DNA of 64,000 bases from Streptomyces decoyicus. GTDB lineage: Bacteria > Actinomycetota > Actinomycetes > Streptomycetales > Streptomycetaceae. The position numbers and the translations under genes are program-made. Below are positions 45,149 through 53,240 of the stretch, piece by piece. A model generated the notes under the pieces. It saw only the letters and a list, made by a program, of their open reading frames with translations. It was not told the origin of the DNA and searched no databases. The stretch lies in the NCBI RefSeq assembly GCF_019880305.1, contig NZ_CP082301.1, positions 6,882,001-6,946,000 on the forward strand, read 5' to 3'. The number at the start of each line of letters is the position of its first letter. Position 1 is the first letter of the stretch.

Positions 45149-45927
45149 CACACGACCTTCGGCCGCACCGACTCGCCGTGCCCGAGCCGGTGCACCGTCA
45201 CCTCCGGTGCCATCAGCGCCACCTGCCGTTCGAACTCCTGGCCCGGGGCGTGGAATTCATGCGGCCGTACGGCATCCATCCCGATCGGCCAGTACGTCCC
45301 GTAGTGCACCGGGACCGCGCTGCACGGTGCCAGCCGCGCCGCCGCCTGCGCCGCCCGCCGCGCGTCGAGATGACCGTGCCCGAGGAACGGCCCCCAGCCG
45401 CCGACCGGCAGCAGCGCCACCTCGCACGGCCCGACCTCCTGCGCCATCTCCTCGAACAGACCGGTGTCGCCCGCGAAGTACGTCCGGGCCGCGCCGCGCA
45501 CGACATAGCCGAGCGCCGGCACCCGGCGCGGTCCGTAGGGCAGCCGTCGCCCGTCGTGTGCCGCGTGCACCGCACGGACGGTCACCGCGCCGGCCGTGCA
45601 CTCCTCGCCCGCCCGCAGTTCGGTGACCCGCAGCGCACGGGCTGCGGCCACCCGGCGCAGCCCCGGCACCGCGGCCGTCGCCCCGCGCGGCACCACCAGC
45701 CGGGTCCCCGGCGCGAGCCGGGCCAGCGAGGCGGGGTGCAGATGGTCGGCGTGCAGATGCGAGACCAGGACGAGATCGGCCCGCGCGGCCTCGGCCGGCG
45801 GCAGCATGCCCCGGCGGCGCCGCAGATGTGCCAGCCGGCGCACGAAGACCGGATCCGTCAGCACCCGCACGCCGGAATCCTCGACCGTCACGGTGGCATG
45901 CCCCCACCACGTCACCTCCACCGACAC
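45148..45927 (-). CDS. Metallo-beta-lactamase-fold hydrolase
   Basis: 259-residue zinc hydrolase, UlaG-like: VSVEVTWWGHATVTVEDSGV, LVSHLHADHLHPASLARL (HxHxDH), AVHAAHDGRRLPYGPRRVP, YFAGDTGLFEEMAQEVGP and PVHYGTYWPIG. GTG at 45925-45927 preceded by CAGGAGGT. It is the second such enzyme within 5 kb, but not a close copy of the 41966 gene. Coupled to the DedA gene downstream and divergent from the membrane phosphodiesterase gene, suggesting a shared link to membrane lipid phosphate metabolism (inference). Confidence 0.88.
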   Translation of the reverse strand: MSVEVTWWGHATVTVEDSGVRVLTDPVFVRRLAHLRRRRGMLPPAEAARADLVLVSHLHADHLHPASLARLAPGTRLVVPRGATAAVPGLRRVAAARALRVTELRAGEECTAGAVTVRAVHAAHDGRRLPYGPRRVPALGYVVRGAARTYFAGDTGLFEEMAQEVGPCEVALLPVGGWGPFLGHGHLDARRAAQAAARLAPCSAVPVHYGTYWPIGMDAVRPHEFHAPGQEFERQVALMAPEVTVHRLGHGESVRPKVV

Positions 45928-46028
45928 CGCACACCTCCTGTCCCGACGCACGTCCCGCGCACCCGTCCCACATGGCGCGTACCGCCCCCACTCTCCGTTG
46001 CGCTCCTGTCGATCGTCCACCATCCGGC

Positions 46029-46082
46029 CCGGAAGGTCGCCGGAAGGTCGCCGGAAGGCCGCCGGAAGCCGCCGGAAGGCCG
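46029..46082. repeat. Five 11-bp direct repeats in a divergent promoter region
   Basis: Units CCGGAAGGTCG, CCGGAAGGTCG, CCGGAAGGCCG, CCGGAAGCCG (one base short) and CCGGAAGGCCG, then a partial CGGAAG. They sit between the leftward metallo-hydrolase start and the rightward phosphodiesterase start. An 11-base period equals one helical turn, the geometry of stacked regulator sites such as PhoP direct repeats, although the match to the PhoP consensus is partial. Confidence 0.7.
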
Positions 46083-46237
46083 CGGAAGCACGTGGAAACC
46101 GGTGCGGACCGCGGATGCGCTCCACGGACCCGGCCGCATGCCACCGCACCGGACCGCACTCGTCCGCCCGGCGCCGTATGACACGCTGGACGGCAAGCCC
46201 GCGCGGCCGGCGCGGACCGGAGCACGAGGTGGCACGC

Positions 46238-48451
46238 GTGCGGATGCCGCGATGGAAATCCCTCAGCGGCACCCTGTTCCGGGTGCTCGCGATCTGGCTC
46301 GTGTCCAGCCTCACCCTGCTCGTCCTCGCCGCACTCCTGCCCGACTTCCGGCTCCAGTCGGCGGGCGGCGACAGCCTCACCCGCACCGCCTTCACCGCTG
46401 GCCTGGGCGCCGGAGCGTTCGGCCTGCTCAGCGCGCTGGTCTGGCCGCTCCTCGTCCGTGCCCTGCTCCTGGTGCCGGCCCTCGTCATCGGTCTGCTGGT
46501 CTTCTTCCTCAACGGCTCCCTGCTGCTGCTCGCCCTCGGCCTGATCCCCGAGGGACGTGGACAGGCCGCACCGGAGACCGCGGTGATCGTCGCGGCGGTG
46601 ATGTCCGCGACCTCGTCGGCCGCCTCCGGCTTCCTCGCCGTGCGCCACGACGAGGCCTACCACCGCAGGCTGGTCCGGCTCGCCGGACGCCGCCGCGGCC
46701 GCCGGTCCGGCGCTGCCCGGGGCCAAGCCACCCCCGGCACGGTCTTCCTCCAGCTCGACGGCCTGGGCCACGACCTGCTGTGCGAGGCCGTCCGGGGCGA
46801 CCGGCCGCTGATGAAGACCGTTGCCCGCTGGACCGGCGACAGCCACCGCCTCACCCCCTGGCGCACCGACTGGTCCAGCCAGACCGGCGCCAGCCAGCTC
46901 GCCCTGCTGCACGGCAGCAACGAGGACCTGCCGGCCTTCCGCTGGTACGAGAAGGAGACCCGCACGCTCGTCGTCAGCAACCGGCCCACCGGCGCCGCCG
47001 AACTCCAGCGCCGCGCCATCGAGCGCACCGGCGACGGCGGGCTGCTCGCCTACGACGGCGCCAGCCGCGGCAATCTCTTCAGCGGCGGCGCCGACCAGGT
47101 CGCCCTGGTGATGTCGGTGGCGGCCCGGCGCGGCAAGCACAACCGCTCCCGCGCCGGTTACTTCGCCTACTTCTCAGACCCGGCCAACGCGACCCGGACC
47201 GCCGTCTCCTTCGTCGCCGAGGTCGTCCGCGAGATCGTCCAGTCGCTGCGTACCCGCTTCCGCCGCGAGCTGCCGCGGGTCGCACGAGGCGGCCTCTACC
47301 CCGTCATCCGGGCCTTCGCCACCGTCGTGGAGCGCGATGTGGTGGTCGCGGCCGTCATCGGCGACATGATCGCCGGCCGTACCGCCGTCTACGCCGACCT
47401 CGTCGGCTACGACGAGGTGGCACACCACTCCGGGCCCGCACACCGCGACGCGCTCCAGGTGCTGCGCAGCCTCGACCGGGCCATCGCGCTGATCGCCAGG
47501 GCCGCCCGGCACGCCCCGCGCCCGTACCGCATCGTGCTGCTCTCGGACCACGGCCAGAGCCACGGCCCGACGTTCCTGGACCGTTACGGGCTGAGCCTGG
47601 GCGACCTCGTACGCGCCGGATGCGGGCTGCCGGTGCCCCGCCGCGCCGGACGGACATCGAGCGGAGCCGAGGCCAGGGAGGCGGCGCGCGCCGCACTGCA
47701 CCGCCCGGAGGAGGCGGACGGACAGCATCCGGAGATGACGGCCGGGCAGCATCCGGAGATGACGGCCGGGCAGCACCCGGAGAAGACGGCCGGGCAGCAT
47801 CCGGAGAAGACGGAGGACCCGGCCTCCTCCCACCCCCTCGTGCTGGCCTCCGGGAACCTCGGCCTGGTGTCCTTCCCGGACGTGCCCGGCCGGATCACCC
47901 GCGAGGAACTGGACCGCAGACACCCCGCACTGCTCGGCACCCTCGCCAACCACCCCGGCATCGGCTTCGTCCTGGTCCGCTCCGCCGCGCACGGTCCCGT
48001 TGTGCTGGGCCCGTCCGGCGCCGAGCACCACCTCGACACCGGCCACATCATCGGCACCGACCCCCTGGCGCCCTTCGGCACCGGCGCGGTCGAAGCCGTA
48101 CGCCGCACCGACCGCTTCCCGCACACCGCCGACCTCATGGTCAACTCCGCCTACGACCCGACGACCGGCGCGGTACACGCCTTCGAGGAGCAGATCGGCT
48201 CGCACGGCGGCCTGGGCGGCGCCCAGAGCCACCCCTTCCTCCTCTGGCCCGTCGAGCTGACCCCGCCGGCCCCGGAAGACGGGCCGCTGACCGGCGCCGA
48301 ACAGGTGCACCAGGTGCTGCGCCGCTGGCTGGGCGAGGCGGAGGGCCCGCAACTGCCCCTCGGGCCCGGCGCGGACGAACTCCGGCGTGAGGTGCCCCCG
48401 GCCGAAGGTTTTCCCTCACCGGGCCCTGCTCCGCAGGACAAACCCCGCTGA
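46238..48451 (+). CDS. Membrane-anchored alkaline-phosphatase-superfamily protein (phosphodiesterase type) with holin-like N-terminus
   Basis: 737 residues. The N-terminus has about four hydrophobic segments resembling the phage holin family IV/Mycobacterium-type domain (LFRVLAIWLVSSLTLLVLAA, LLLVPALVIGLLVFFLNGSL, ETAVIVAAVMSATSSAASGF). The soluble remainder is a type I phosphodiesterase/nucleotide pyrophosphatase domain: metal/nucleophile region VFLQLDGLGHDLLCEAVRGD, YADLVGYDEVAHHSGPAH, IVLLSDHGQSHGPTF and GSHGGLGGAQSHPFLLWP. A repeat of eight residues (GQHPEMTA) occurs in the middle. Start taken as GTG 46238; GTG 46229 is also possible. Probably acts on phosphoesters at the membrane; the substrate is unknown. 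Confidence 0.87.
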   Translation: MRMPRWKSLSGTLFRVLAIWLVSSLTLLVLAALLPDFRLQSAGGDSLTRTAFTAGLGAGAFGLLSALVWPLLVRALLLVPALVIGLLVFFLNGSLLLLALGLIPEGRGQAAPETAVIVAAVMSATSSAASGFLAVRHDEAYHRRLVRLAGRRRGRRSGAARGQATPGTVFLQLDGLGHDLLCEAVRGDRPLMKTVARWTGDSHRLTPWRTDWSSQTGASQLALLHGSNEDLPAFRWYEKETRTLVVSNRPTGAAELQRRAIERTGDGGLLAYDGASRGNLFSGGADQVALVMSVAARRGKHNRSRAGYFAYFSDPANATRTAVSFVAEVVREIVQSLRTRFRRELPRVARGGLYPVIRAFATVVERDVVVAAVIGDMIAGRTAVYADLVGYDEVAHHSGPAHRDALQVLRSLDRAIALIARAARHAPRPYRIVLLSDHGQSHGPTFLDRYGLSLGDLVRAGCGLPVPRRAGRTSSGAEAREAARAALHRPEEADGQHPEMTAGQHPEMTAGQHPEKTAGQHPEKTEDPASSHPLVLASGNLGLVSFPDVPGRITREELDRRHPALLGTLANHPGIGFVLVRSAAHGPVVLGPSGAEHHLDTGHIIGTDPLAPFGTGAVEAVRRTDRFPHTADLMVNSAYDPTTGAVHAFEEQIGSHGGLGGAQSHPFLLWPVELTPPAPEDGPLTGAEQVHQVLRRWLGEAEGPQLPLGPGADELRREVPPAEGFPSPGPAPQDKPR
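47720..47815 (+). repeat. Four 24-bp tandem repeats within the phosphodiesterase gene
   Basis: The unit encodes GQHPEMTA / GQHPEKTA four times in frame (Met-to-Lys in the last two). Nucleotide identity between units is high, indicating recent slippage or duplication in a linker between LHRPEEAD and SSHPLVLASGNLG. Confidence 0.92.
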
Positions 48452-48536
48452 TTTTGGCGGACGCCACCGATCGCCGACGATGTGCAGTGCTCGGTAACCC
48501 CGGGTGCACAGCGCACGACGAGAGGCCCACCACGCC

Positions 48537-49946
48537 ATGAACGACCGGCACAGCCGCCGCTTCGGACTGGGAACCGCCACCTGCCTGGTGATGGGCAACA
48601 TCATCGGCGGCGGCATCTTTCTGCTGCCGGCTTCGGTGGCCCCGTTCGGCACGATCAGTCTGGTCGCCTTCGGCGTCCTGACCATCGGCGCCGTCGCCCT
48701 CGCCCTCGTCTTCGGACGGCTCGCCGAGCGCCACCCGGACACCGGAGGTCCCTACGTCTACGCGCGCGAGGCGTTCGGCGACTTCGCCGGCTTCCTCTCC
48801 GCCTGGTCGTACTGGACCATGACCTGGGTCAGCAACGCGGCGCTCGCGGTCGCCATCGTCGGCTACGTCCATGTCCTGCTCCCCGGCCGCCCCACCGACG
48901 CCACCGACCTCGCGATCGCCCTCGGCGCGCTCTGGCTGCCGGCCCTCGCCAACTTCGCCGGCACCCGTTACGTCGGCCTGGTCCAGACGGTCTCCACCGT
49001 CCTCAAGTTCATCCCGCTGCTCTTCATCGCCGTCGTCGGCCTCTTCTTCTTCGACCCGGCCAACCTCGGCTCGTTCCACGAAGGCAGCGGCAGCGCGGTC
49101 GGCGGGATGTCCGCGGCCGCCGCGATCCTGCTGTACTCCTACGTCGGTGTGGAGTCCGCCGCGATGAGCGCGGGCGAGGTCCGCGACCCGGAGCGGAACG
49201 TCGGCCGGGCCACCGTCCTCGGCACCATCGGCTCCGCCGTGGTCTACCTCCTGGGCACCGTCGCCGTCTTCGGCACCGTCGCCCACGACAAGCTGGTGAA
49301 GTCCCAGGCGCCGTTCTCGGACGCGGTGAACGTGATGTTCGGCGGACACTGGGGCGGCACGGTCGTCGCCCTCGCCGCCGTCGTCTCGATCATCGGCGCG
49401 CTCAACGGCTGGACCCTGATGAGCGCCCAGTCCCCGTACGCCGCCGCCAAGGACGGGCTGTTCCCCGCGGCCTTCCTGACCAAGCGCCGCGGCGTCCCGA
49501 CCTTCGGCGTCCTCGCCGCCGGCGTGCTGGCCAGCGCCCTGACGGTGATCAACTACGTCACCGGCGCCGGCGGCGTCTTCGAGATCCTGGTACTGATCAC
49601 CACCTTCTCGGCGACCGTCCCCTACCTCCTCGCCGCCGGCGCCCAGGTCTACTTCCTGCTCACCGGCCGCCGCGACAAGGTCCGCCCCGCCCGCTTCGCC
49701 CGCGATCTGACCCTCGCCCTGACCGCCTTCGGCTTCACCTTCTGGCTCGTCGCGGGCGCCGGCTACGCCGCGATCTACCAGGGCGTGCTCTTCCTCTTCG
49801 CCGGCATCCTCGTCTACGCCTTCATGGCGGCCCGGCGCACGGCACGGCGGGCGGAGACGGAGACGGACGCGAAGACGGAGACGGACGCGGAGCCGGACGC
49901 GGACGCGGAGCCGGAGGCCACGGCAGGCTCCGCCTACGCCCGCTGA
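48537..49946 (+). CDS. APC-family amino acid permease
   Basis: 469-residue 12-helix transporter for amino acids or polyamines, cytoplasmic membrane. Signature start LGTATCLVMGNIIGGGIFLL (first helix with the G-x-G-x-G substrate loop), then RHPDTGGPYVYAREAFGDFA and GVESAAMSAGEVRDPERNVG. Resembles the AdiC/YjeH-type permeases. The C-terminus is an acidic ETDA-repeat tail followed by TAGSAYAR, whose stop codon lies in a 19-bp duplication shared with the convergent desaturase. The substrate is unknown. Confidence 0.9.
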   Translation: MNDRHSRRFGLGTATCLVMGNIIGGGIFLLPASVAPFGTISLVAFGVLTIGAVALALVFGRLAERHPDTGGPYVYAREAFGDFAGFLSAWSYWTMTWVSNAALAVAIVGYVHVLLPGRPTDATDLAIALGALWLPALANFAGTRYVGLVQTVSTVLKFIPLLFIAVVGLFFFDPANLGSFHEGSGSAVGGMSAAAAILLYSYVGVESAAMSAGEVRDPERNVGRATVLGTIGSAVVYLLGTVAVFGTVAHDKLVKSQAPFSDAVNVMFGGHWGGTVVALAAVVSIIGALNGWTLMSAQSPYAAAKDGLFPAAFLTKRRGVPTFGVLAAGVLASALTVINYVTGAGGVFEILVLITTFSATVPYLLAAGAQVYFLLTGRRDKVRPARFARDLTLALTAFGFTFWLVAGAGYAAIYQGVLFLFAGILVYAFMAARRTARRAETETDAKTETDAEPDADAEPEATAGSAYAR

Positions 49947-49969
49947 CCACGCCTACGCCCGCTGACCAC
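49932..49969. repeat. Perfect 19-bp tandem duplication carrying the stops of two convergent genes
   Basis: GCCTACGCCCGCTGACCAC occurs twice in a row (49932-49950 and 49951-49969). The first copy supplies the TGA of the permease (49944-49946); the second supplies the TAG of the desaturase on the other strand (49953-49955). Confidence 0.95.
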
Positions 49970-51002
49970 GAAGCGGTTCCCCGACCCGCCGCAAGTGCCG
50001 CAGCGCCTCCGCATACGACCTGAGCAGCCCCGTCTCGTGGTACGGGACACCGATCTCGGCGCAGTACCCCCGCACGATCACCTGCGCACGACGCAGATGC
50101 GGTGTCGGCATGCTCGGGAAGAGGTGGTGCTCGATCTGGTAGTTGAGCCCGCCGAGCAGGAAGTCGGTCATCACCCCGCCCCGGACATTCCGCGAGGTCA
50201 GCACCTGACGCCGCAGAAAGTCCGGCCGTTCCTCGCCCGTCAGCGTCGGCATCCCCTTGTGATTGGGCGCAAAGGTGGACCCCAAGTAGACGCCGAAGAC
50301 GGCCTGGTGGAGGAGGAGGAAGGCCAGCGCCTTACCGGGTGACAGCACCAGGAACAGCGCGGCGAGATACAGGGCGGTATGCGTCAGCAGCAGCGCCGCC
50401 TCGCTTCCCCAGTGCTTCATGGTGGGCGACCGCAGTGCCCGGATACTCGACACCCGGAGGTTGAACCCCTCCAGCGTGAGCAGCGGGAAGAACAACTGCG
50501 CCTGATAGCGGCCGAGGAAACGCGGCAGCCCCGTGGCGGCCCGCGCCTGGGCCTGCGACCACACCAGGATGTCCGGCGCGACATCCGGGTCCAGCTCTTC
50601 ATGGTTGGGGTTGGCGTGGTGCCGGGTGTGCTTGTCCATCCACCAGCCGTACGACATCCCCACACCGAGATTGCCGAACAGCCGCCCCCCGACCCCACTC
50701 GGCCGACGCCTGCGGAACACCTGCATATGCGCCACATCATGGGTGACCAGCGCCACCTGCCCGAACACGAACGCCATGAACACCGCCACGGCCAGCTGCC
50801 ACCAACTGTCGCCCAGCGCAAAGAACGCCACCCACCCCCCGGCGAACGCCGCACTCACGGCCGACAGCCGCACCGCGTAGTACCCCGGCCGGCGCTTCAA
50901 CAGCCCGGCCGCCACGATGCGCCGCGACAGCCGCGCAAAATCGCTGCCGGAGGGCGCTGCCGGACCGGTGGGCGGGGGAGAGAACTCGAGGCTCGTCGTC
51001 AT
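49953..51002 (-). CDS. Membrane fatty acid desaturase
   Basis: 349-residue di-iron acyl-lipid desaturase. Three histidine boxes are intact: THDVAHMQVF (HDxxH), HTRHHANPNHEE (HxxHH) and NYQIEHHLFPSMP (QxxHH), with hydrophobic segments between them. The QIEHH form is typical of front-end/omega desaturases. The ATG at 51000-51002 (MTTSLEFSP) is chosen; the upstream frame is Arg-rich and not conserved. A 16-bp repeat array lies in its upstream region. It needs an electron donor not encoded nearby. Confidence 0.92.
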   Translation of the reverse strand: MTTSLEFSPPPTGPAAPSGSDFARLSRRIVAAGLLKRRPGYYAVRLSAVSAAFAGGWVAFFALGDSWWQLAVAVFMAFVFGQVALVTHDVAHMQVFRRRRPSGVGGRLFGNLGVGMSYGWWMDKHTRHHANPNHEELDPDVAPDILVWSQAQARAATGLPRFLGRYQAQLFFPLLTLEGFNLRVSSIRALRSPTMKHWGSEAALLLTHTALYLAALFLVLSPGKALAFLLLHQAVFGVYLGSTFAPNHKGMPTLTGEERPDFLRRQVLTSRNVRGGVMTDFLLGGLNYQIEHHLFPSMPTPHLRRAQVIVRGYCAEIGVPYHETGLLRSYAEALRHLRRVGEPLRGQRA

Positions 51003-51142
51003 ACCACCGAGTCTTGTGACCCGGCGCCCGCGCCGACAGCCGGTCCGCCCCCGGGCCGGGCGGGGGGCTGGCGCCACCTGAGCGGTCCGGCCGGCCCCCG
51101 CCCGTCTTCGGCGGGCCCTCCCTACGCCCGGTCACAGACGGA

Positions 51143-51254
51143 CCGCGGTACACGCGGGCCGCGGTACAGACGGGCCGCGGTACACGCGTACCGCGGTACT
51201 GACAGGCCGTGGTACAGACAGACCGCGATACACACGGATCGCGATACAGACGGA
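51143..51254. repeat. Seven 16-bp tandem repeats upstream of the desaturase
   Basis: Consensus CCGCGGTACAGACGGG, seven consecutive diverged units with a partial eighth before 51143. Each contains the near-palindromic CCGCGGTAC core. The array fills the space between the SseB stop and the desaturase promoter. A 16-base period is not a multiple of three, so this is not coding repetition. Confidence 0.88.
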
Positions 51255-51264
51255 CTCGTGCGGG

Positions 51265-51792
51265 TCATCCTCCCGGAGTCCGGCCGTCCCCTCCGGCGCC
51301 ACCTCCGCCAGGCCCCTGCCCAGGCCCCTGCCCAGGTACCTCCCCGGCTGCCTCGCCCGGCCAGCCGGGCGCGCCGCTCTGCCGGCTGAGGACCGGCAGC
51401 GCCCGCACCAGGTCGGGGGGCAGGGCGAGCCCCTCCTCGGTGGACGGGTCGACCGCCAGCCACAGGTCGTCCGCAGGCCAGTTCGCGGCCAGCTCGACGA
51501 CGGGCATCCGGAGCGCGGTGGCAGGGTCTCCACCGGCCGCCAGCAGCGCTTCCTCGGTCGTGAAGAGGGGGACGTACCGATTGCCGTCCTGTTCGATGAC
51601 CGGCAGGGCGATAGCGCCCTCGGGACGCTGCTCCTCGCCCTCGGCCGGTGGCGCCTGCGGCAGCAGGCCCACGCTGGTCGCGAGCTCCACCAGGGCGGTC
51701 TGGGTGGCCGCCGCTTCCTCCGCGGACTGGCCCCCCTCGGCGGAAGCCGCTTCGTCCGGGGGCGGGTTTTCGTCGGGGGTCGAGGTGCTCAT
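51265..51792 (-). CDS. SseB family protein
   Basis: 175-residue protein with the SseB N-terminal domain: ATQTALVELATSVGLLPQAP, GAIALPVIEQDGNRYVPLFT, TTEEALLAAGG and DLWLAVDPSTEEGLALPPDL. Function is poorly defined in actinobacteria; in enterobacteria the name derives from serine sensitivity enhancement. Both ends are low complexity (acidic Ser/Glu N-terminus; Gly/Pro-rich end GQGPGQGPGGGGAGGDG), the latter abutting the repeat array. Confidence 0.87.
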   Translation of the reverse strand: MSTSTPDENPPPDEAASAEGGQSAEEAAATQTALVELATSVGLLPQAPPAEGEEQRPEGAIALPVIEQDGNRYVPLFTTEEALLAAGGDPATALRMPVVELAANWPADDLWLAVDPSTEEGLALPPDLVRALPVLSRQSGAPGWPGEAAGEVPGQGPGQGPGGGGAGGDGRTPGG

Positions 51793-52132
51793 GGCTCGTC
51801 CTCTCGTCGGCGTCGCTCACCGGGCACCCGCTCGATACGCGTGGGCACGGGGTTTGCCGCGGTCGCCGCCGGGTGCCGCCCAGCGGCACGGGGCCGGGGC
51901 AAGCGTGGCAATACCTCCCACCCTAGGCCGCCCCACGATCTCCGCAACGTTCCCGATCAGCGGACCGGAGAGAGGGGGACGGCCGGACAGGCGGACAGGA
52001 GATCAGGGGCGGCAGGTGGCCGGGGACCGGCGAGTCATGAGGTATGTACGGCGCGTCGAAAACCCGGGCAGCACACCCCAGGGCGGACGATCAGGGAATC
52101 GTCATACGCACAGGGGAGACGTCGTCCGTTCA

Positions 52133-52184
52133 GGCCCGTACGGACCCGTGCGGGCCCGTACAGGAATGCCGTACGGGCCCGTAC
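52133..52184. promoter_or_regulatory. Three GGCCCGTAC repeats, one inside a 14-bp palindrome, upstream of osmC
   Basis: GGCCCGTAC occurs at 52133, 52153 and 52176; the last is part of the perfect palindrome GTACGGGCCCGTAC (52171-52184). The cluster ends 35 bases before the OsmC start, a good position for a regulator or promoter element. Confidence 0.6.
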
Positions 52185-52219
52185 CGGAAAGACGTCCTCC
52201 GTATACAGGAGGGATCACC

Positions 52220-52645
52220 GTGGCCACTACACGTAACGCGCACACCGAGTGGGAAGGCGAACTGCTCAAGGGCATGGGGGAGGTCACCCTCGACTCCTCG
52301 GGAGTCGGCCACTTCCCCGTGACGTGGGCGTCCCGCGCCGAGGATCCCAACGGGAAGACCAGCCCCGAGGAGCTGATCGCCGCCGCCCACTCCAGCTGCT
52401 TCTCGATGGCCCTGGCAAACGGGCTCACTGAGGCCGGAAACCCCCCGACCCGGCTCACGACGAAGGCCGCGGTCACCTTCCAGCCGGGCACCGGCATCAC
52501 CGGAATCCACCTCACCGTGGAGGGCCAGGTCCCGGGCATCGACGAGTCCGCCTTCAAGTCCGCAGCCGAGGATGCCAAGGTCAACTGCCCCGTGAGCCAG
52601 GCCCTCGCAGGCACCACCATCTCCCTGACCGCCGCCCTGTCCTGA
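52220..52645 (+). CDS. osmC: OsmC-family peroxiredoxin (organic hydroperoxide reductase)
   Basis: 141-residue thiol peroxidase that reduces organic hydroperoxides. The two redox cysteines are in LIAAAHSSCFSMALANGL and AEDAKVNCPVSQALAG, as in OsmC rather than Ohr; N-terminal RNAHTEWEGELLKGMGEVTL is typical. GTG at 52220 with AGGAGGGA upstream. Repeated GGCCCGTAC elements precede it and a hairpin follows it, so it is probably a monocistronic stress gene. Confidence 0.92.
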   Translation: MATTRNAHTEWEGELLKGMGEVTLDSSGVGHFPVTWASRAEDPNGKTSPEELIAAAHSSCFSMALANGLTEAGNPPTRLTTKAAVTFQPGTGITGIHLTVEGQVPGIDESAFKSAAEDAKVNCPVSQALAGTTISLTAALS

Positions 52646-52681
52646 CCCCACGAGTACGACACACAACGAACACGACCCCAC

Positions 52682-52710
52682 GCCCCCTCTCCACTGCGGC
52701 ATGAGGGGGC
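52682..52710. terminator. Terminator hairpin after osmC
   Basis: GCCCCCTC (52682-52689) and GAGGGGGC (52703-52710) are perfect complements around a 13-base loop, 37 bases after the OsmC stop. Confidence 0.75.
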
Positions 52711-52805
52711 ATTGGTCTGCGAGGGGGAGAGTTCCATTCCTTGCCACACGGCGACGTTGAGGTCACCTGGTGAGGTCCGCTTTGATGAGCGGCAGGAGGT
52801 GACAG

Positions 52806-53123
52806 GTGGCTATCCCGAAGAAGGGCGCCAGGCCCATCACGGTTGACGGCATCGACTACCGATGGTCCGTCCGCCGCAAGCCCACCTACAGCCAGGGTGT
52901 CTGCCATGCCCCGCTGAGTGTCGCGGTGGTACACGGTCACGAACCTGGTTCCGTCGCCGTCCTCCGCATGCCACACGCCCACCCGGGCAACTGGATGGGT
53001 GCCCCCGCCACCGCGGTCCGCCCTGCCGGAGTGGCCCGCGGCATCCGCTCCGCGCTCCGGCAGGGATGGGAGCCCGGCGAGCCGGGGCCGCCCTTCATCA
53101 TCGACCTCGCCTCTGCCCCCTGA
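52806..53123 (+). CDS. Conserved hypothetical protein
   Basis: 105 residues from GTG 52806, preceded by GGCAGGAGGTGACAG. Starts AIPKKGARPITVDGIDYRWS with a basic, WRVR-like strand (SVRRKPTYSQG) and ends PGPPFIIDLASAP. Similar short proteins with this start are common in Streptomyces, but no function is known. A central segment (SVAVVHGHEPGSVAVLRMPH) suggests a small beta-rich fold. No membrane or signal segment is seen. It is 117 bases before the M55 gene. Confidence 0.75.
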   Translation: MAIPKKGARPITVDGIDYRWSVRRKPTYSQGVCHAPLSVAVVHGHEPGSVAVLRMPHAHPGNWMGAPATAVRPAGVARGIRSALRQGWEPGEPGPPFIIDLASAP

Positions 53124-53240
53124 CCGGACGGCCGCGGCCACGAGGCCCGAGTTCCGGCGGGAAGGGCGGCCTGTGGGCCGAGCAACCAGGTGATGATTGA
53201 TCAGCGTCTCCCAAGCGGTCGAGCGTGAGGAGTACGCACA

